Of a stretch of DNA of 64,000 bases, positions 8,501-18,471 are shown in pieces. Position 1 is the first letter of the stretch. Every line of letters begins with the position of its first letter. Origin of the DNA: Pseudohongiella sp. (GTDB lineage Bacteria > Pseudomonadota > Gammaproteobacteria > Pseudomonadales > Pseudohongiellaceae). The translations under genes and the position numbers were made by a program. The notes below the pieces were generated by a model. It was not told where the DNA came from. It worked only from the letters and a program-made list of their open reading frames with translations, and did not search any database. The stretch covers positions 1 through 64,000 of the forward strand of contig NZ_DRFV01000007.1 in assembly GCF_011050365.1 (NCBI RefSeq), given 5' to 3'.

Positions 8501-8601
8501 ACACCTACCGGCCAAACTACCTGCAGACCTGGACCAGCATTTCGCAGATTCTGTTTAATATCAGCACGACTTTGCTGGCGATTGAGAGGGTGGGGAACTG
8601 A
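5560..8601 (+). CDS. large Wza/WbfF-like polysaccharide export protein with seven SLBB repeats
   Basis: This outer-membrane or periplasmic export protein of 1013 residues has a signal peptide at residues 1-34 (ending YSLAQ) and no lipobox. Next come a Gln/Asn-rich tract (about 92-147), a Poly_export domain (from about 207, YIVGPGDTVIMQLYGQ), and seven SLBB-type repeats beginning near 288, 371, 455, 566, 677, 770 and 905, each with a G-x-V-x-x-P-G pattern. E. coli Wza is under 400 residues with fewer SLBB units, so this is a long form like V. cholerae WbfF/OtnA. It is followed by wzz with a one-base overlap, and it is the first gene after ops. It probably forms or gates the exit route for the polymer. 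Confidence 0.87.
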   Translation: MKSDSMIKLNTGRLAALLWLILASTLGASYSLAQGVTLTPEQIQQLQSLSEEERRQLLDQQINGNAINQEPIDNPDVVMPRNVNDSRTTVNQGQNAQRRPSQLNQQTPQDQQNQQLQQNSQGQQNQQTQQYQQGQQTQQNQQNQSQQAGPENELLLVNPWPQFQQPPRDPLLIEQQRQRFDQDLEPFGYDLFAGTPTTFAPATNIPVPSTYIVGPGDTVIMQLYGQRNVTHELVVSREGQLMFPEVGPVNVSGLSFEDMRAQLQNIVANQLIGQNASITMGPLRSINVFVLGEAWRPGSYTVSSLSTMTNALFVSGGVTTVGSLRNIRLMRSGEQITELDLYDLLLRGDTSGDARLQPGDVIFIPPVGRTVGIAGEVRRPAIYELKDETSAADILALSGGLTPTAFPAASRIERINERGERTLIDVNLSNTNNTPPLADGDVIQIHSVMDQLESVVLLEGHVQRPGGFQWRQGLRVSDVLPSVGAMLPNPDLEYALIAREVQPTRRIELIYVNLGAAINNPGSADDLVLQPRDQLHTFGASQNRQVQLRTLLDRLYEQASFENPPLVVEVSGNVRFPGEYPLVRNMTLGAAIRFAGGLLANSELEHVLLERRIDQRGTIAVERHGLNPQTLSTEQSVTLRELDQIIVLNANEPREELLEDTLEQLRTQATTGQPTQVVSVNGQVRFPGDYPLTQNLSVDALIDMAGGLNESADASTAEITRFDADPAIGREIAHVELDLQTPGLIGRGFQLSPFDQLVIRQMPNWTEYETVYIGGEVNSPGTYSITKRDTVSSLIARAGGLTDFADPRAAIFLREELRETEQQMLDEFRDQLERDVVTRRLQADSNNGATGNMEVIEMLDRISDITATGRLVIDLPRILSGRADTDADPVLRNGDELLIPRTQQQITVVGEVHQPTSHLFDRRMSVSDYIGSSGGYTQEADRGSVYIIKASGEVVSYGDTRWFFQERERLSAGDTIIVPFDTYRPNYLQTWTSISQILFNISTTLLAIERVGN

Positions 8602-9554
8602 TGGATAACAAAGATCCCAGGACTGGCGCGCACCAGCCAGCCTTGGGCTATCCAGCGCAAGGCTATAGCCAGCCCCAAGATGGTGAAATTGACCTGCGGG
8701 AGTTGTTCGGCATTGTGTGGGCGGAGAAATGGCTGGTCATTGGTATAACTGCTATTTTCGCTATCGGCTCTGTGATTTACGCTCTGAATCAGACAGATAT
8801 ATACCGGGCGGAAGCGGAGCTGGCGCCAGCGGACCCGGAACGAAGCGGCGGTAGTCTATCATCACAGCTTGGAGGGGCAGCAGCTTTGCTAGGTGTAAAT
8901 ATTGGAGGTAGCAATGGTAATGATATCAGCACCGCGCTCGCAACGTTACGTTCCCGTCAATTTCTGGGGCGATTTATCAGTGATAACGATTTGCTGGTAC
9001 CGCTGTTTGCATCTGAATGGGATAAAAATTTACAGCAAGCCATCATCGACGATACGGTATTCGACCAATCGACTGGAGAATGGCAGCTGGATAGTGGAGC
9101 ACCCACCGAGCATGATGCCTACCGCAGAATCAGCGGAATCCTTTCCGTCAATGGTCCCGACACTCAAACCGGCATTGTTACAGTTGCCATCGAATGGCCA
9201 AACCCGGAACAAGCCGCAAAGTGGGTTAACTGGCTGGTAGATGCTATAAATCAGGAGGTGCGGGTGCGTGATATTCAGGAAGCCCAAAACGCCATCGATT
9301 ATCTTCAACAGCAACTGCAAAGCACACAGTTGGTAGATATGCAGCGCGTGCTCTACCAATTAATTGAGTCGCAAACAAGGATCACCATGTTGGCTGATGT
9401 TCGGGAAGAGTATGTGTTTCGTGTAATCGATCCCGCCGTTGTGCCGGATCAAAGATCAGCGCCAAGGAGAACATTTATTGTCGTTATCGGCACCATGATA
9501 GGTGGTATGTTAGGACTGATGATCGTGATTGTCAGGCGGCTTTTTCGGGTTTAA
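8601..9554 (+). CDS. wzz: Wzz-type chain length determinant
   Basis: The 317-residue inner-membrane co-polymerase has the Wzz domain near the N-terminus (EIDLRELFGIVWAEKWLV) leading into a first membrane segment (about 37-58). A periplasmic region follows, with a coiled-coil-prone part (AQNAIDYLQQQLQ). A Pro-rich stretch (IDPAVVPDQRSAPRR) precedes the second membrane segment (about 289-311). It has no cytoplasmic tyrosine-kinase domain, and no separate kinase was seen in the window, so it resembles O-antigen Wzz more than capsule Wzc. The start overlaps the stop of the export gene (TGATG). Confidence 0.88.
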   Translation: MDNKDPRTGAHQPALGYPAQGYSQPQDGEIDLRELFGIVWAEKWLVIGITAIFAIGSVIYALNQTDIYRAEAELAPADPERSGGSLSSQLGGAAALLGVNIGGSNGNDISTALATLRSRQFLGRFISDNDLLVPLFASEWDKNLQQAIIDDTVFDQSTGEWQLDSGAPTEHDAYRRISGILSVNGPDTQTGIVTVAIEWPNPEQAAKWVNWLVDAINQEVRVRDIQEAQNAIDYLQQQLQSTQLVDMQRVLYQLIESQTRITMLADVREEYVFRVIDPAVVPDQRSAPRRTFIVVIGTMIGGMLGLMIVIVRRLFRV

Positions 9555-9689
9555 CTAGAGCGCCGAGACGCATCTCTATCATTTACCGATTAAAGAATCT
9601 GTGTTCAAGTTATAGGATGAGCTCAACTTCTAAACCTAAAAAGATGCCGAATTAAATCTGATGAAATGTGCGTTGAAGTGGCGAATTAG

Positions 9690-10679
<990 letters not shown>

Positions 10680-10681
10680 TT

Positions 10682-11263
10682 ATGAGCGTCACGATCCATG
10701 CCTCCGCAATTGTAGATGAAGGTGCACAAATTGGTGGCGGCAGCCGCATCTGGCACTTTGTTCACGTTTGTAGTGGCGCTGTTATCGGAGAAAATTGCTC
10801 GCTTGGGCAGAATGTGTTTGTTGGTAATAAAGTAGTTATAGGTAATAACTGCAAAATTCAGAACAATGTCTCTGTGTTCGACAACGTGATATTGGAAGAT
10901 GGAGTGTTCTGTGGTCCCAGCATGGTGTTCACCAATGTCTACAACCCTCGTGCAAGTATAGTCCGCAAAGACGAATATCGCGACACTCTCATAAAACAAG
11001 GCGCCACATTGGGTGCAAATAGCACCATAGTCTGCGGGGTCACGATAGGCGAGTACGCATTTATAGGTGCTGGCGCTGTTGTGAACAAGGATGTGCCCGC
11101 CTATGCATTGATGGTTGGTGTGCCAGCCAAACAGATTGGCTGGATGAGTCAATTTGGTGAGCAACTATCTATACCGCTGCAGGGCAACCTGGACCACACA
11201 TGTCCGCACACGAAGCAGGTGTATCAACTCACGGGTAATACGCTAAAGGTAACAAAAGGGTGA
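10682..11263 (+). CDS. wbpD: WbpD/WlbB-like UDP-amino-uronic acid N-acetyltransferase
   Basis: This 193-residue left-handed beta-helix acetyltransferase shows repeated hexapeptides ([42 protein letters not shown]), with the expected insertion loop ([14 protein letters not shown]) holding Asn and Arg residues typical of WbpD. It transfers acetyl from acetyl-CoA to the 3-amino group made by WbpE, giving UDP-GlcNAc(3NAc)A. It starts two bases after wbpB and overlaps wbpE by four. Confidence 0.9.
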   Translation: MSVTIHASAIVDEGAQIGGGSRIWHFVHVCSGAVIGENCSLGQNVFVGNKVVIGNNCKIQNNVSVFDNVILEDGVFCGPSMVFTNVYNPRASIVRKDEYRDTLIKQGATLGANSTIVCGVTIGEYAFIGAGAVVNKDVPAYALMVGVPAKQIGWMSQFGEQLSIPLQGNLDHTCPHTKQVYQLTGNTLKVTKG

Positions 11264-12363
11264 GTATTCCGTTTGTTGATCTGAAGACCCAATACGAGGC
11301 GTTGAAAACGCAAATTAACGCAAGAATTCAAACAGTTCTTGAGCATGGCAAATACATCATGGGGCCTGAAGTCAAAGAGCTGGAGGACAGACTGTCGATA
11401 TACTCTGGCGCAAAACATTGCATTACCGTTGCCAGCGGGACTGAAGCTTTGTTGATCAGCCTGATGGCGCTCGAGATCAAGCCTGGCGACGAGGTTATTA
11501 CAACGCCTTTTACCTTTGTTGCGACCGTTGAAGTAATTGTTCTGCTAGGGGCGAAACCCGTTTTTGTAGATATTGACCCGGATACTTGCAATATTGATGC
11601 AGCACTGATAGCCGCCAAAATTACAAAAAGAACACGCGCTATTGTCCCGGTAAGTCTTTACGGTCAGCCGGCAGATATGGAAGAGATTAATAGAATTGCG
11701 TCGCAACACGGCAACATTCCAGTCATCGAAGATGCGGCGCAAAGTTTTGGCGCCAAATACCAGAACCGGAAAAGCTGTAATTTAAGTACTATCGCTTGTA
11801 CCAGCTTTTTTCCGAGTAAACCTCTGGGGTGCTACGGTGATGGCGGTGCCATTTTCACTGATGACGATGAGATAGCCCAGACGTGCCGAGAAATCCGCGT
11901 TCATGGGCAAAGTAAACGCTACATACACACAAGGGTGGGTGTGGGCGGTCGAATGGATACATTGCAATGCGCAGTTGTTTTGGCCAAGTTGGATCGATTT
12001 GATTGGGAAGTGGAACGCCGGATAGAAATTGGTCAGCGTTATAACGATTTGTTTGATAGGGCCGGTATTGACCGCGTAAAACAACGCCCTGACCGCAGCA
12101 GTGTTTTCGCCCAGTACACAATTCGTGTGCCGCAGCGCGAAAAAGTGCAAACCTATCTGAATAACGTAGATATACCCTCTGCTGTGCATTATCCTGTGCC
12201 GCTTAATGAACAGCCAGCCTACCGCCATCTCTGCTGCTCCGATTGTACGCCCATATCTATGCAGCAATCGCAACAGGTAATCAGTCTGCCAATGAGCGCG
12301 GATTTGGCTGAAACCGATCAATTCCGGATAGTCAGAGAATTGCAGGCGGCGTTACAAGCCTAG
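11260..12363 (+). CDS. wbpE: WbpE/WlbC-like UDP-3-keto-GlcNAcA aminotransferase
   Basis: A DegT/DnrJ/EryC1 PLP-dependent aminotransferase of 367 residues. Motifs are [29 protein letters not shown] (Asp contacting PLP) and [15 protein letters not shown] with the Schiff-base Lys near residue 188. It uses glutamate to aminate C3 of the WbpB product. The start is GTG within GTGA overlapping the wbpD stop. Together with WbpB and WbpD it forms the same three-step block as in P. aeruginosa and Bordetella. Confidence 0.9.
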   Translation: MSIPFVDLKTQYEALKTQINARIQTVLEHGKYIMGPEVKELEDRLSIYSGAKHCITVASGTEALLISLMALEIKPGDEVITTPFTFVATVEVIVLLGAKPVFVDIDPDTCNIDAALIAAKITKRTRAIVPVSLYGQPADMEEINRIASQHGNIPVIEDAAQSFGAKYQNRKSCNLSTIACTSFFPSKPLGCYGDGGAIFTDDDEIAQTCREIRVHGQSKRYIHTRVGVGGRMDTLQCAVVLAKLDRFDWEVERRIEIGQRYNDLFDRAGIDRVKQRPDRSSVFAQYTIRVPQREKVQTYLNNVDIPSAVHYPVPLNEQPAYRHLCCSDCTPISMQQSQQVISLPMSADLAETDQFRIVRELQAALQA

Positions 12364-12428
12364 TAGCGATTACAGATGGATCAATTCGAAAACTTGGCAT
12401 AGTCAAATATTAGAAACAGGAATAGAGC

Positions 12429-13409
12429 ATGAATTCTTTGAGTGGAGCTAGAGTACTTGTTATAGGCGGTGCTGGTTTTATCGGCAGTCATGTCGTTGCA
12501 GAACTGCTAAAAACCGATATTGGCGAAGTTGTTGTGTATGACAATTTTGCCAGAGGCAAACGTGACTATCTCACTCCTTATATGACAGATGCACGCTGCA
12601 AGCTGTTCCTGGATGGTGCCGACATACGGGATACTGATGTCCTGGATAGCGCCATGGCCGGCTGTGACTATGTGATACACCTTGCGGCCATGTGGTTGCT
12701 GCACTGTAAAGATTACCCGCGTACCGCCTTTCACGTGAATGTTGAAGGCACCTTCAACGTGCTTGAGGCGTGTGTCAGACACAAGATCAAGCGTCTTGTG
12801 TATTCTTCGTCTGCATCCGTGTATGGCGATGCGGTTGAAGTGCCAATGACAGAAGAACATCCTTTCAAAAATCGTAACTTCTACGGCGCCACTAAAATTG
12901 CTGGTGAGGCAATGTGTCGTGCGTTTTATGATCGCTATGGTCTGGATTATGTCGGATTGCGCTACATGAACGTCTATGGCCCGCATCAGGATCAGACAGC
13001 AGCTTATACAGGCGTTGTACCTATTATGCTGAACAAGATTGATGCAAACGAAGCGCCAGTCATAAACGGAGATGGCAGTCAGGCCTATGATTTTATCTAC
13101 GTAGAGGATGTTGCACGATCCAATGTACTCGCATTACAGGCCAGCGCCACTGACGAATTCTATAATGTCGGATCCGGCGTTCAAACCAGTATAAAGGAGC
13201 TATGTGATCTGATTCTGCAGTTGAAAAAATCAGCTCTTAAAGTTACCTATAAGCCGTACTCTGAAGATGATGCGCGACGTCTCGTGCAAAACAGAATTGG
13301 TTGCCCGAAAAAGGCGGCAGAAGATCTTGGATTTACCTACAAGTATGCGCTCGATGAGGGGCTGCTGAGGTTGATCGCCTGGCGCGATGACAATGAGGGT
13401 GCGTACTGA
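12429..13409 (+). CDS. NAD-dependent sugar-nucleotide epimerase/dehydratase (extended SDR)
   Basis: This Rossmann protein has GGAGFIGSH at the start, SSSASVYG as the Ser region and NFYGATK as the catalytic Tyr-x-x-x-Lys. It has 326 residues and resembles UDP-hexose 4-epimerases (GalE/WbpP group) and related 4,6-dehydratases; sequence alone does not settle which reaction. It is followed after three bases by an aminotransferase, so it may create the keto-sugar or the epimer used there. The 65-base gap upstream may be a boundary between gene modules. Confidence 0.85.
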   Translation: MNSLSGARVLVIGGAGFIGSHVVAELLKTDIGEVVVYDNFARGKRDYLTPYMTDARCKLFLDGADIRDTDVLDSAMAGCDYVIHLAAMWLLHCKDYPRTAFHVNVEGTFNVLEACVRHKIKRLVYSSSASVYGDAVEVPMTEEHPFKNRNFYGATKIAGEAMCRAFYDRYGLDYVGLRYMNVYGPHQDQTAAYTGVVPIMLNKIDANEAPVINGDGSQAYDFIYVEDVARSNVLALQASATDEFYNVGSGVQTSIKELCDLILQLKKSALKVTYKPYSEDDARRLVQNRIGCPKKAAEDLGFTYKYALDEGLLRLIAWRDDNEGAY

Positions 13410-13412
13410 GCA

Positions 13413-14612
13413 ATGACTACTAAACTGAATGTCCCCATTGCCCGCACGTCCCTAACTGAGGACGAAATTCAAAGTGTACTTGAGCCTCTACGCAGTGGAT
13501 GGCTGGTTCAAGGTCCGAAAGTGCGTGAATTTGAAGAAAAGTGGTCTGAATTTACGGGTGCGAAGCACTCCATTGCAGTGACCTCCTGTACCACAGGCTT
13601 GCATCTTTCACTGGTGGCGCTCGGTATCCAGCCTGGTGATGAAGTAATAGTTCCTGCCTTCACCTGGGTGGCGACCGCGAATGTGGTCGAACACGTTGGT
13701 GCCAAAGTAGTATTTTGTGATATTGATCTGAATACGTTTAATATCGATATCACTCAGCTTGAGAGCAAAGTTTCCCGCAAAACAAAAGCAATCATTCCCG
13801 TGCATCTCTTTGGTTTGTCCGCAGAGATGAATGCTATCAACGCACTGGCAAAACGCCATAACATTGCGGTGATCGAAGATGCCGCTTGTGGCTTTGGTGG
13901 CACCTATGGTGGCAAGCACGTTGGCACGCTCGGCGATACGGCCAGCTTCAGTTTCCACCCGCGCAAAGCCATAACAACAGGTGAAGGTGGAATGATCACT
14001 ACGCAACGTGATGATGTGGCTGAACAATTGCGACGTCTTCGCGACCATGGTGCAGCGATTTCTGATTTGCAGCGCCATCTCGGCCCACGACCCTATCTTT
14101 TGGCAGACCATCCATTGGCTGGCTATAACCAGCGTATGACGGATATTCAGGCTGCTCTTGGCGCGAGTCAGATGAGCCGGGCAGGTGGCATAGTTACTGA
14201 GCGGCGCTCACTGGCTGTGCGATACGACGATGCTTTTGGCGATCTGAGTTACTTGCGCGTACCGGCACATGTTGACAGCTGTGAGCACGGCTACCAGAGT
14301 TATCCCTGTTTGTTTATGCCGGAGCGAGTTCAAGCAGCAATTGAATCTGGTGACCTGAGTGAGATTCAAGCTGTCAATAGCGCCCGCAATGAGTTTATGG
14401 ATAGCTTGCAAAAAGCTGGTGTTTCTACGCGCCCCGCAACACACGCTGTACACATGCTGAGTTTCTATCAGGACAAGTATAAGCTGAAACCTTCTGACAT
14501 GCCTTGTTCATATGCCGCTAATGATTGCAGTATTTCGTTTCCGCTGTTTCATGGGATGACGGAAGATGAACAAAGCTACGTGATTGAAAAAGTAAGGGAA
14601 TACAAGATCTAA
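13413..14612 (+). CDS. DegT/DnrJ/EryC1 aminotransferase
   Basis: The 399-residue PLP enzyme has VTSCTTGLHLSLVAL, AVIEDAACGFGG and SFHPRKAITTGEGGM, with the PLP Lys near residue 189. It differs from WbpE and from the LegC-like protein further on, so the locus has three distinct sugar aminotransferases. Its direct neighbours are an SDR epimerase upstream and an asparagine synthase downstream with a one-base overlap (TAATG). It probably makes an amino sugar, but substrate and position are not known. Confidence 0.86.
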   Translation: MTTKLNVPIARTSLTEDEIQSVLEPLRSGWLVQGPKVREFEEKWSEFTGAKHSIAVTSCTTGLHLSLVALGIQPGDEVIVPAFTWVATANVVEHVGAKVVFCDIDLNTFNIDITQLESKVSRKTKAIIPVHLFGLSAEMNAINALAKRHNIAVIEDAACGFGGTYGGKHVGTLGDTASFSFHPRKAITTGEGGMITTQRDDVAEQLRRLRDHGAAISDLQRHLGPRPYLLADHPLAGYNQRMTDIQAALGASQMSRAGGIVTERRSLAVRYDDAFGDLSYLRVPAHVDSCEHGYQSYPCLFMPERVQAAIESGDLSEIQAVNSARNEFMDSLQKAGVSTRPATHAVHMLSFYQDKYKLKPSDMPCSYAANDCSISFPLFHGMTEDEQSYVIEKVREYKI

Positions 14613-16483
14613 TGTGTGGTATAGCTGGACTGATCAACCTGAAAGGTGAAGCTGTCTCACCAGTCATTCTTAAAAAGATGACTGATGCGATTGTGCATCG
14701 AGGGCCCGATGGCGAAGGCCTTTGGATAGACGAGAATGTAGGCATTGGGCACAGACGATTGTCCATTATTGACCTCAGCCCCGCCGGGCATCAGCCGATG
14801 GTCAGTGCCGATCATCGGTATATACTCAGCTACAACGGAGAGATCTACAATTTTCGCGAGTTGCGAGCAGAGCTGGAAGCTGAAGGGTTCTGGTTTAGAA
14901 GTAATACGGATAGCGAAGTTGTTTTGCATGCGCTGTCTTTGTGGGGTACGGATGCGCTGCTGAAATTTAATGGGATGTTTGCGCTGGCATTATGGGACCG
15001 AAAAGAAAAGAAACTTTTGCTGGCTCGTGATCGTTATGGCATTAAGCCTTTGTACTATGCCAAGCAAGGTAAGCATTTCTGGTTTGGCTCTGAACAGAAA
15101 GCGATTACTGCGGACCCCAGCTTTAAGCGGACGTTGAACATAGCTGCTTTACTTGAATATTTTACCTTCCAGAACATATTTACAGATCAAACTCTGTTGG
15201 AAGGTGTGCACCTACTCCCAGCTGGAAATTTTCTGATATTTCAGGGGGAAAGGCAGGTCGTCGAAAAAACTCAGTACTGGGATTATCGCTTTCGCGAACC
15301 TGAGAACCCTGCAAGTAAGCAGGAATACCTGGAAGAGCTTGATCGCTTGTTTAAACAGGCAGTCAATCGTCAACTGGTCAGTGATGTAGAACTTGGCGCG
15401 TATTTAAGTGGTGGCATGGATTCAGGTTCCATCACGGCCATAGCGGCCCAACAGTTTCCTTACTTAAAAACCTTCACCTGTGGTTTTGATCTAAGTTCAG
15501 CATCCGGAATTGAATTAGCATTCGATGAAAGAGCAAAAGCAGAAGCAATGTCTGCCCGTTTTAAAACTGAGCACTATGAGATGGTCCTGAAAGCCGGTGA
15601 TATGGAACGCTGCTTGCCAAAGCTAGCCTGGCACCTTGAAGAACCTCGAGTCGGGCAAAGCTACCCCAACTTTTACGCGGCCAAGCTTGCCAGCAAATTC
15701 GTCAAGGTGGTGTTATCAGGCAGTGGTGGTGACGAGCTGTTTGGCGGGTATCCCTGGCGGTATTATCGTGCGGCTAACAGTCAAAACTTCGAACACTACA
15801 TTGATCAGTATTACCTTTACTGGCAGCGATTAGTTGATAATCGCCATCTGAAGGACATGTTTGCGCCAGTTCAAAAGGATGTTGAACATGTGTGGACACG
15901 CGATATATTTAGAGATGTATTTGCAACACATGACAACGAACTTTCCCGACCTGAAGATTATATAAACCATTCGCTTTATTTCGAGGCAAAGACGTTCTTG
16001 CATGGGCTTTTTGTAGTAGAAGATAAATTAAGCATGGCACATGGTCTAGAAAATCGCGTGCCATTCATGGACAACGATCTGGTAAATTTTGCCATGCGTT
16101 GCCCTGTAGGTTTGAAGCTTAATAATCTGTCGGAAGCAATCAAGATAAATGAAAATGATGTAGGAGACAAAAAAAACCAATACTTCCAGAAAACTAATGA
16201 TGGAAAACAGATACTTAGGGATATGATGTCGCGTTACATCCCATCGGACATTACCCGAGCAGAAAAGCAGGGTTTTTCGTCTCCTGACGCTAGTTGGTTT
16301 AAGGGGGAAAGTATTGAGTTTGTGAGGCGTACTCTGCTCAATGGTAAGGCAAATATCTACTCTGTCTTGGACCGCCAGTCGGTATCACCACTGATTGAAC
16401 AGCATCTTAATGGAGAGCAGAATAGGCGACTTCTAATTTGGTCACTTTTGAATGTTGAAGCGTGGCTCAGCGAAACCCTATGA
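14612..16483 (+). CDS. asparagine synthase-type glutamine amidotransferase (first copy)
   Basis: The 623-residue class II amidotransferase has Cys2 directly after the start Met (MCGIAGL), NGEIYNFRELRAEL in the glutaminase domain, and a synthase domain with the PP-loop LSGGMDSGSI and a second conserved block VVLSGSGGDELFGGYPWR. In polysaccharide loci such enzymes (WbpS type) amidate uronic acid carboxyls rather than aspartate. The fit here is a uronic-acid amide, since a UDP-GlcNAc 6-dehydrogenase and WbpB/D/E are present. A second AsnB-like gene lies at 27.5 kb; the two are clearly different in sequence. Confidence 0.88.
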   Translation: MCGIAGLINLKGEAVSPVILKKMTDAIVHRGPDGEGLWIDENVGIGHRRLSIIDLSPAGHQPMVSADHRYILSYNGEIYNFRELRAELEAEGFWFRSNTDSEVVLHALSLWGTDALLKFNGMFALALWDRKEKKLLLARDRYGIKPLYYAKQGKHFWFGSEQKAITADPSFKRTLNIAALLEYFTFQNIFTDQTLLEGVHLLPAGNFLIFQGERQVVEKTQYWDYRFREPENPASKQEYLEELDRLFKQAVNRQLVSDVELGAYLSGGMDSGSITAIAAQQFPYLKTFTCGFDLSSASGIELAFDERAKAEAMSARFKTEHYEMVLKAGDMERCLPKLAWHLEEPRVGQSYPNFYAAKLASKFVKVVLSGSGGDELFGGYPWRYYRAANSQNFEHYIDQYYLYWQRLVDNRHLKDMFAPVQKDVEHVWTRDIFRDVFATHDNELSRPEDYINHSLYFEAKTFLHGLFVVEDKLSMAHGLENRVPFMDNDLVNFAMRCPVGLKLNNLSEAIKINENDVGDKKNQYFQKTNDGKQILRDMMSRYIPSDITRAEKQGFSSPDASWFKGESIEFVRRTLLNGKANIYSVLDRQSVSPLIEQHLNGEQNRRLLIWSLLNVEAWLSETL

Positions 16484-16588
16484 GTGAGTCTTCCGTAATT
16501 CCACACTCTCAACGATAGTTGGCCGCAGCCCTATGACATTAATGAATATATTTTGCTAACGGGTGGAAAAAACGTTGGAATCAATGCT

Positions 16589-17662
16589 ATGTCCAGAATA
16601 GTAATGCGCTATACACCAGATTTAGCGTCGCAATACGAACAGTTATTGGCTGAATCGCCGATTGGTATGTTTAATCATTCATTGCGTTACCGAGAATTTT
16701 TGAAGGAAATTTTGCCGGATGCTGAAGATCACTACCTCTGCGCTTTTAATAACAATGAAATGGTAGCAGCGCTACCCGTTTTTGTGAAAAAGGGGCCTTA
16801 TGGTGCCGTAGTGAATTCATTGCCATTCTTCGGGAGCCACGGTGGTTTTATATATAAGGTGCCTGCAGATAGTACTGCTATTGCTGATCTCTTGGTGGCC
16901 TTTAACACGCTATGCGCAGACGTTAATGCTTTTTCGAGTACGGTTGTTGAAGCGGCATTGGAGAAAAATGAAGAAAAATACGAAGCATTCTGTGCAAATT
17001 TTTTTGATGAAAGAATCGGGCAAATCACGCATCTACCAAATATTTCCAATGCGGAATGTTTAGACAACGAGTTGTTTGGCATTCTGCATCAGAAGACTCG
17101 GAATATGGTCCGAAAAGGTCAGAAGGGTGGGTTCTCGGTAACGCATGATGGTTCAATGTCCACATTAAAAACGCTTCATGAAATCCACGATAATAACATT
17201 AGGAGCATTGGTGGATCTCCTAAACCGCTAAATGTTTTCATAGCGATCTCTAAAGTATTTAGATACGATGAGGATTATCGAATCTACACAGCATCAAAGA
17301 ATGGGCGGATAGTTTCGGCATTGCTGGTACTGTATTTCAAAGATATGGTGGAGTATTTTACCCCTGCTACGCTAGAGGCTTACCGCAGTGATCAACCGCT
17401 GAGTCTGCTTATTTACACAGCTATGCGAGATGCAATTTTAGAGAGGGAGTCACGACATTGGAACTGGGGAGGAACATGGCTAAGTCAAAAAGGTGTTTAT
17501 CAATTTAAATCGAGGTGGGGTACAACGGATTACCCCTATCGTTACCATGTGCAAGTTTCCCATACTATCAATGAGTTAAGTATTATTTCTAAAGAAGTAT
17601 TGCTTAAGGGTTACCCCTACTTTTATACCGTGCCTTTCGCAGCGCTAGATCTCTCTGAGTAA
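16589..17662 (+). CDS. FemAB/GNAT-like acyltransferase
   Basis: A protein of about 357 residues resembling FemAB-related acyltransferases with two GNAT-like halves (second half: SALLVLYFKDMVEYFTPATL, then WNWGGTWLSQKGVYQFKSRW). Such proteins in polysaccharide loci may attach an amino acid or acyl group to an amino sugar. I chose ATG 16589; a TTG start at 16553 and an ATG at 16604 are also possible. From here to about 33.4 kb the DNA looks richer in A+T than the flanking genes, as is usual for the variable core of an O-antigen locus. Confidence 0.7.
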   Translation: MSRIVMRYTPDLASQYEQLLAESPIGMFNHSLRYREFLKEILPDAEDHYLCAFNNNEMVAALPVFVKKGPYGAVVNSLPFFGSHGGFIYKVPADSTAIADLLVAFNTLCADVNAFSSTVVEAALEKNEEKYEAFCANFFDERIGQITHLPNISNAECLDNELFGILHQKTRNMVRKGQKGGFSVTHDGSMSTLKTLHEIHDNNIRSIGGSPKPLNVFIAISKVFRYDEDYRIYTASKNGRIVSALLVLYFKDMVEYFTPATLEAYRSDQPLSLLIYTAMRDAILERESRHWNWGGTWLSQKGVYQFKSRWGTTDYPYRYHVQVSHTINELSIISKEVLLKGYPYFYTVPFAALDLSE

Positions 17663-17820
17663 TATGTACGGGAATGTTATTTTTCCAAGTACGTGTAAAA
17701 TTTCCCATCCCCCGCACCTTGTCGATAGTTAAATTGCATGATTGAGCATGCTCTCATTGAGAGCTTGCGGCCAGCGCTGCTCATTGCATTTCACATTTAT
17801 ATTAGAGTTAGGTACTGTCT

Positions 17821-18471
17821 ATGACCGAACAATTCGAGCGCATTAAAAACCAGTACGCAGAAAGTTTTCGGGTTCACGGTGACTCCCCGGCATCGTTGTT
17901 GACCCCAAAGGGGCGTAATGAATTACGATTTCGGGCGATTGATCCATTTGTTTTGCGAAGAGGCGCCCGAGTACTAGATTATGGATGTGGTCTGGGCTAC
18001 TTGTATCAGTACTTGGTCGAAGCAGGTTGTGAGATCGAGTACTTTGGTGTAGATATTCTGCCCGAGTTCATAGATGCTTGTCGTGAAAAGTATCCAAGTG
18101 CGAACTTTATGCACATCGATGCGGATGAGGATGTCGATGGGATGTATGATGTCGTCTTTTCCAGTGGTGTGTTTAATTTGTGTACAAGCACAGATACCGC
18201 AAAGTCAAAAGAGTATGCCCTCCACAGGATCGAGAAATTGTTCAGCGTTGCTGGAGATGTGCTGGTTTGCGATTTTCTTAGTTCTTTTGTTGATTTTCAG
18301 CAGGCAGATGCTCAGCACTTTTCGGTCGGTGAGATAGCTGATTTTTGCGTGACGAAATTGGGGAGGCGATTCCAATTTCGTCACGACCTGTTACCTTACG
18401 AATTTACCATGATCGCTTGGAAAGACAGTGAGATTAAGCGCCCAGAAAACATATATGAGGTTGATATATGA
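17821..18471 (+). CDS. class I SAM-dependent methyltransferase
   Basis: The 216-residue protein has motif I ARVLDYGCGLGYLYQYLVE, an acidic ribose-binding Asp (YFGVDILPEF) and VVFSSGVFNLC as motif IV/post-I. Substrate unknown; a sugar hydroxyl, amine or carboxyl in the repeat unit is likely from context. It overlaps the next gene (FAD oxidoreductase) by four bases, so the two are tightly coupled. Confidence 0.83.
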   Translation: MTEQFERIKNQYAESFRVHGDSPASLLTPKGRNELRFRAIDPFVLRRGARVLDYGCGLGYLYQYLVEAGCEIEYFGVDILPEFIDACREKYPSANFMHIDADEDVDGMYDVVFSSGVFNLCTSTDTAKSKEYALHRIEKLFSVAGDVLVCDFLSSFVDFQQADAQHFSVGEIADFCVTKLGRRFQFRHDLLPYEFTMIAWKDSEIKRPENIYEVDI

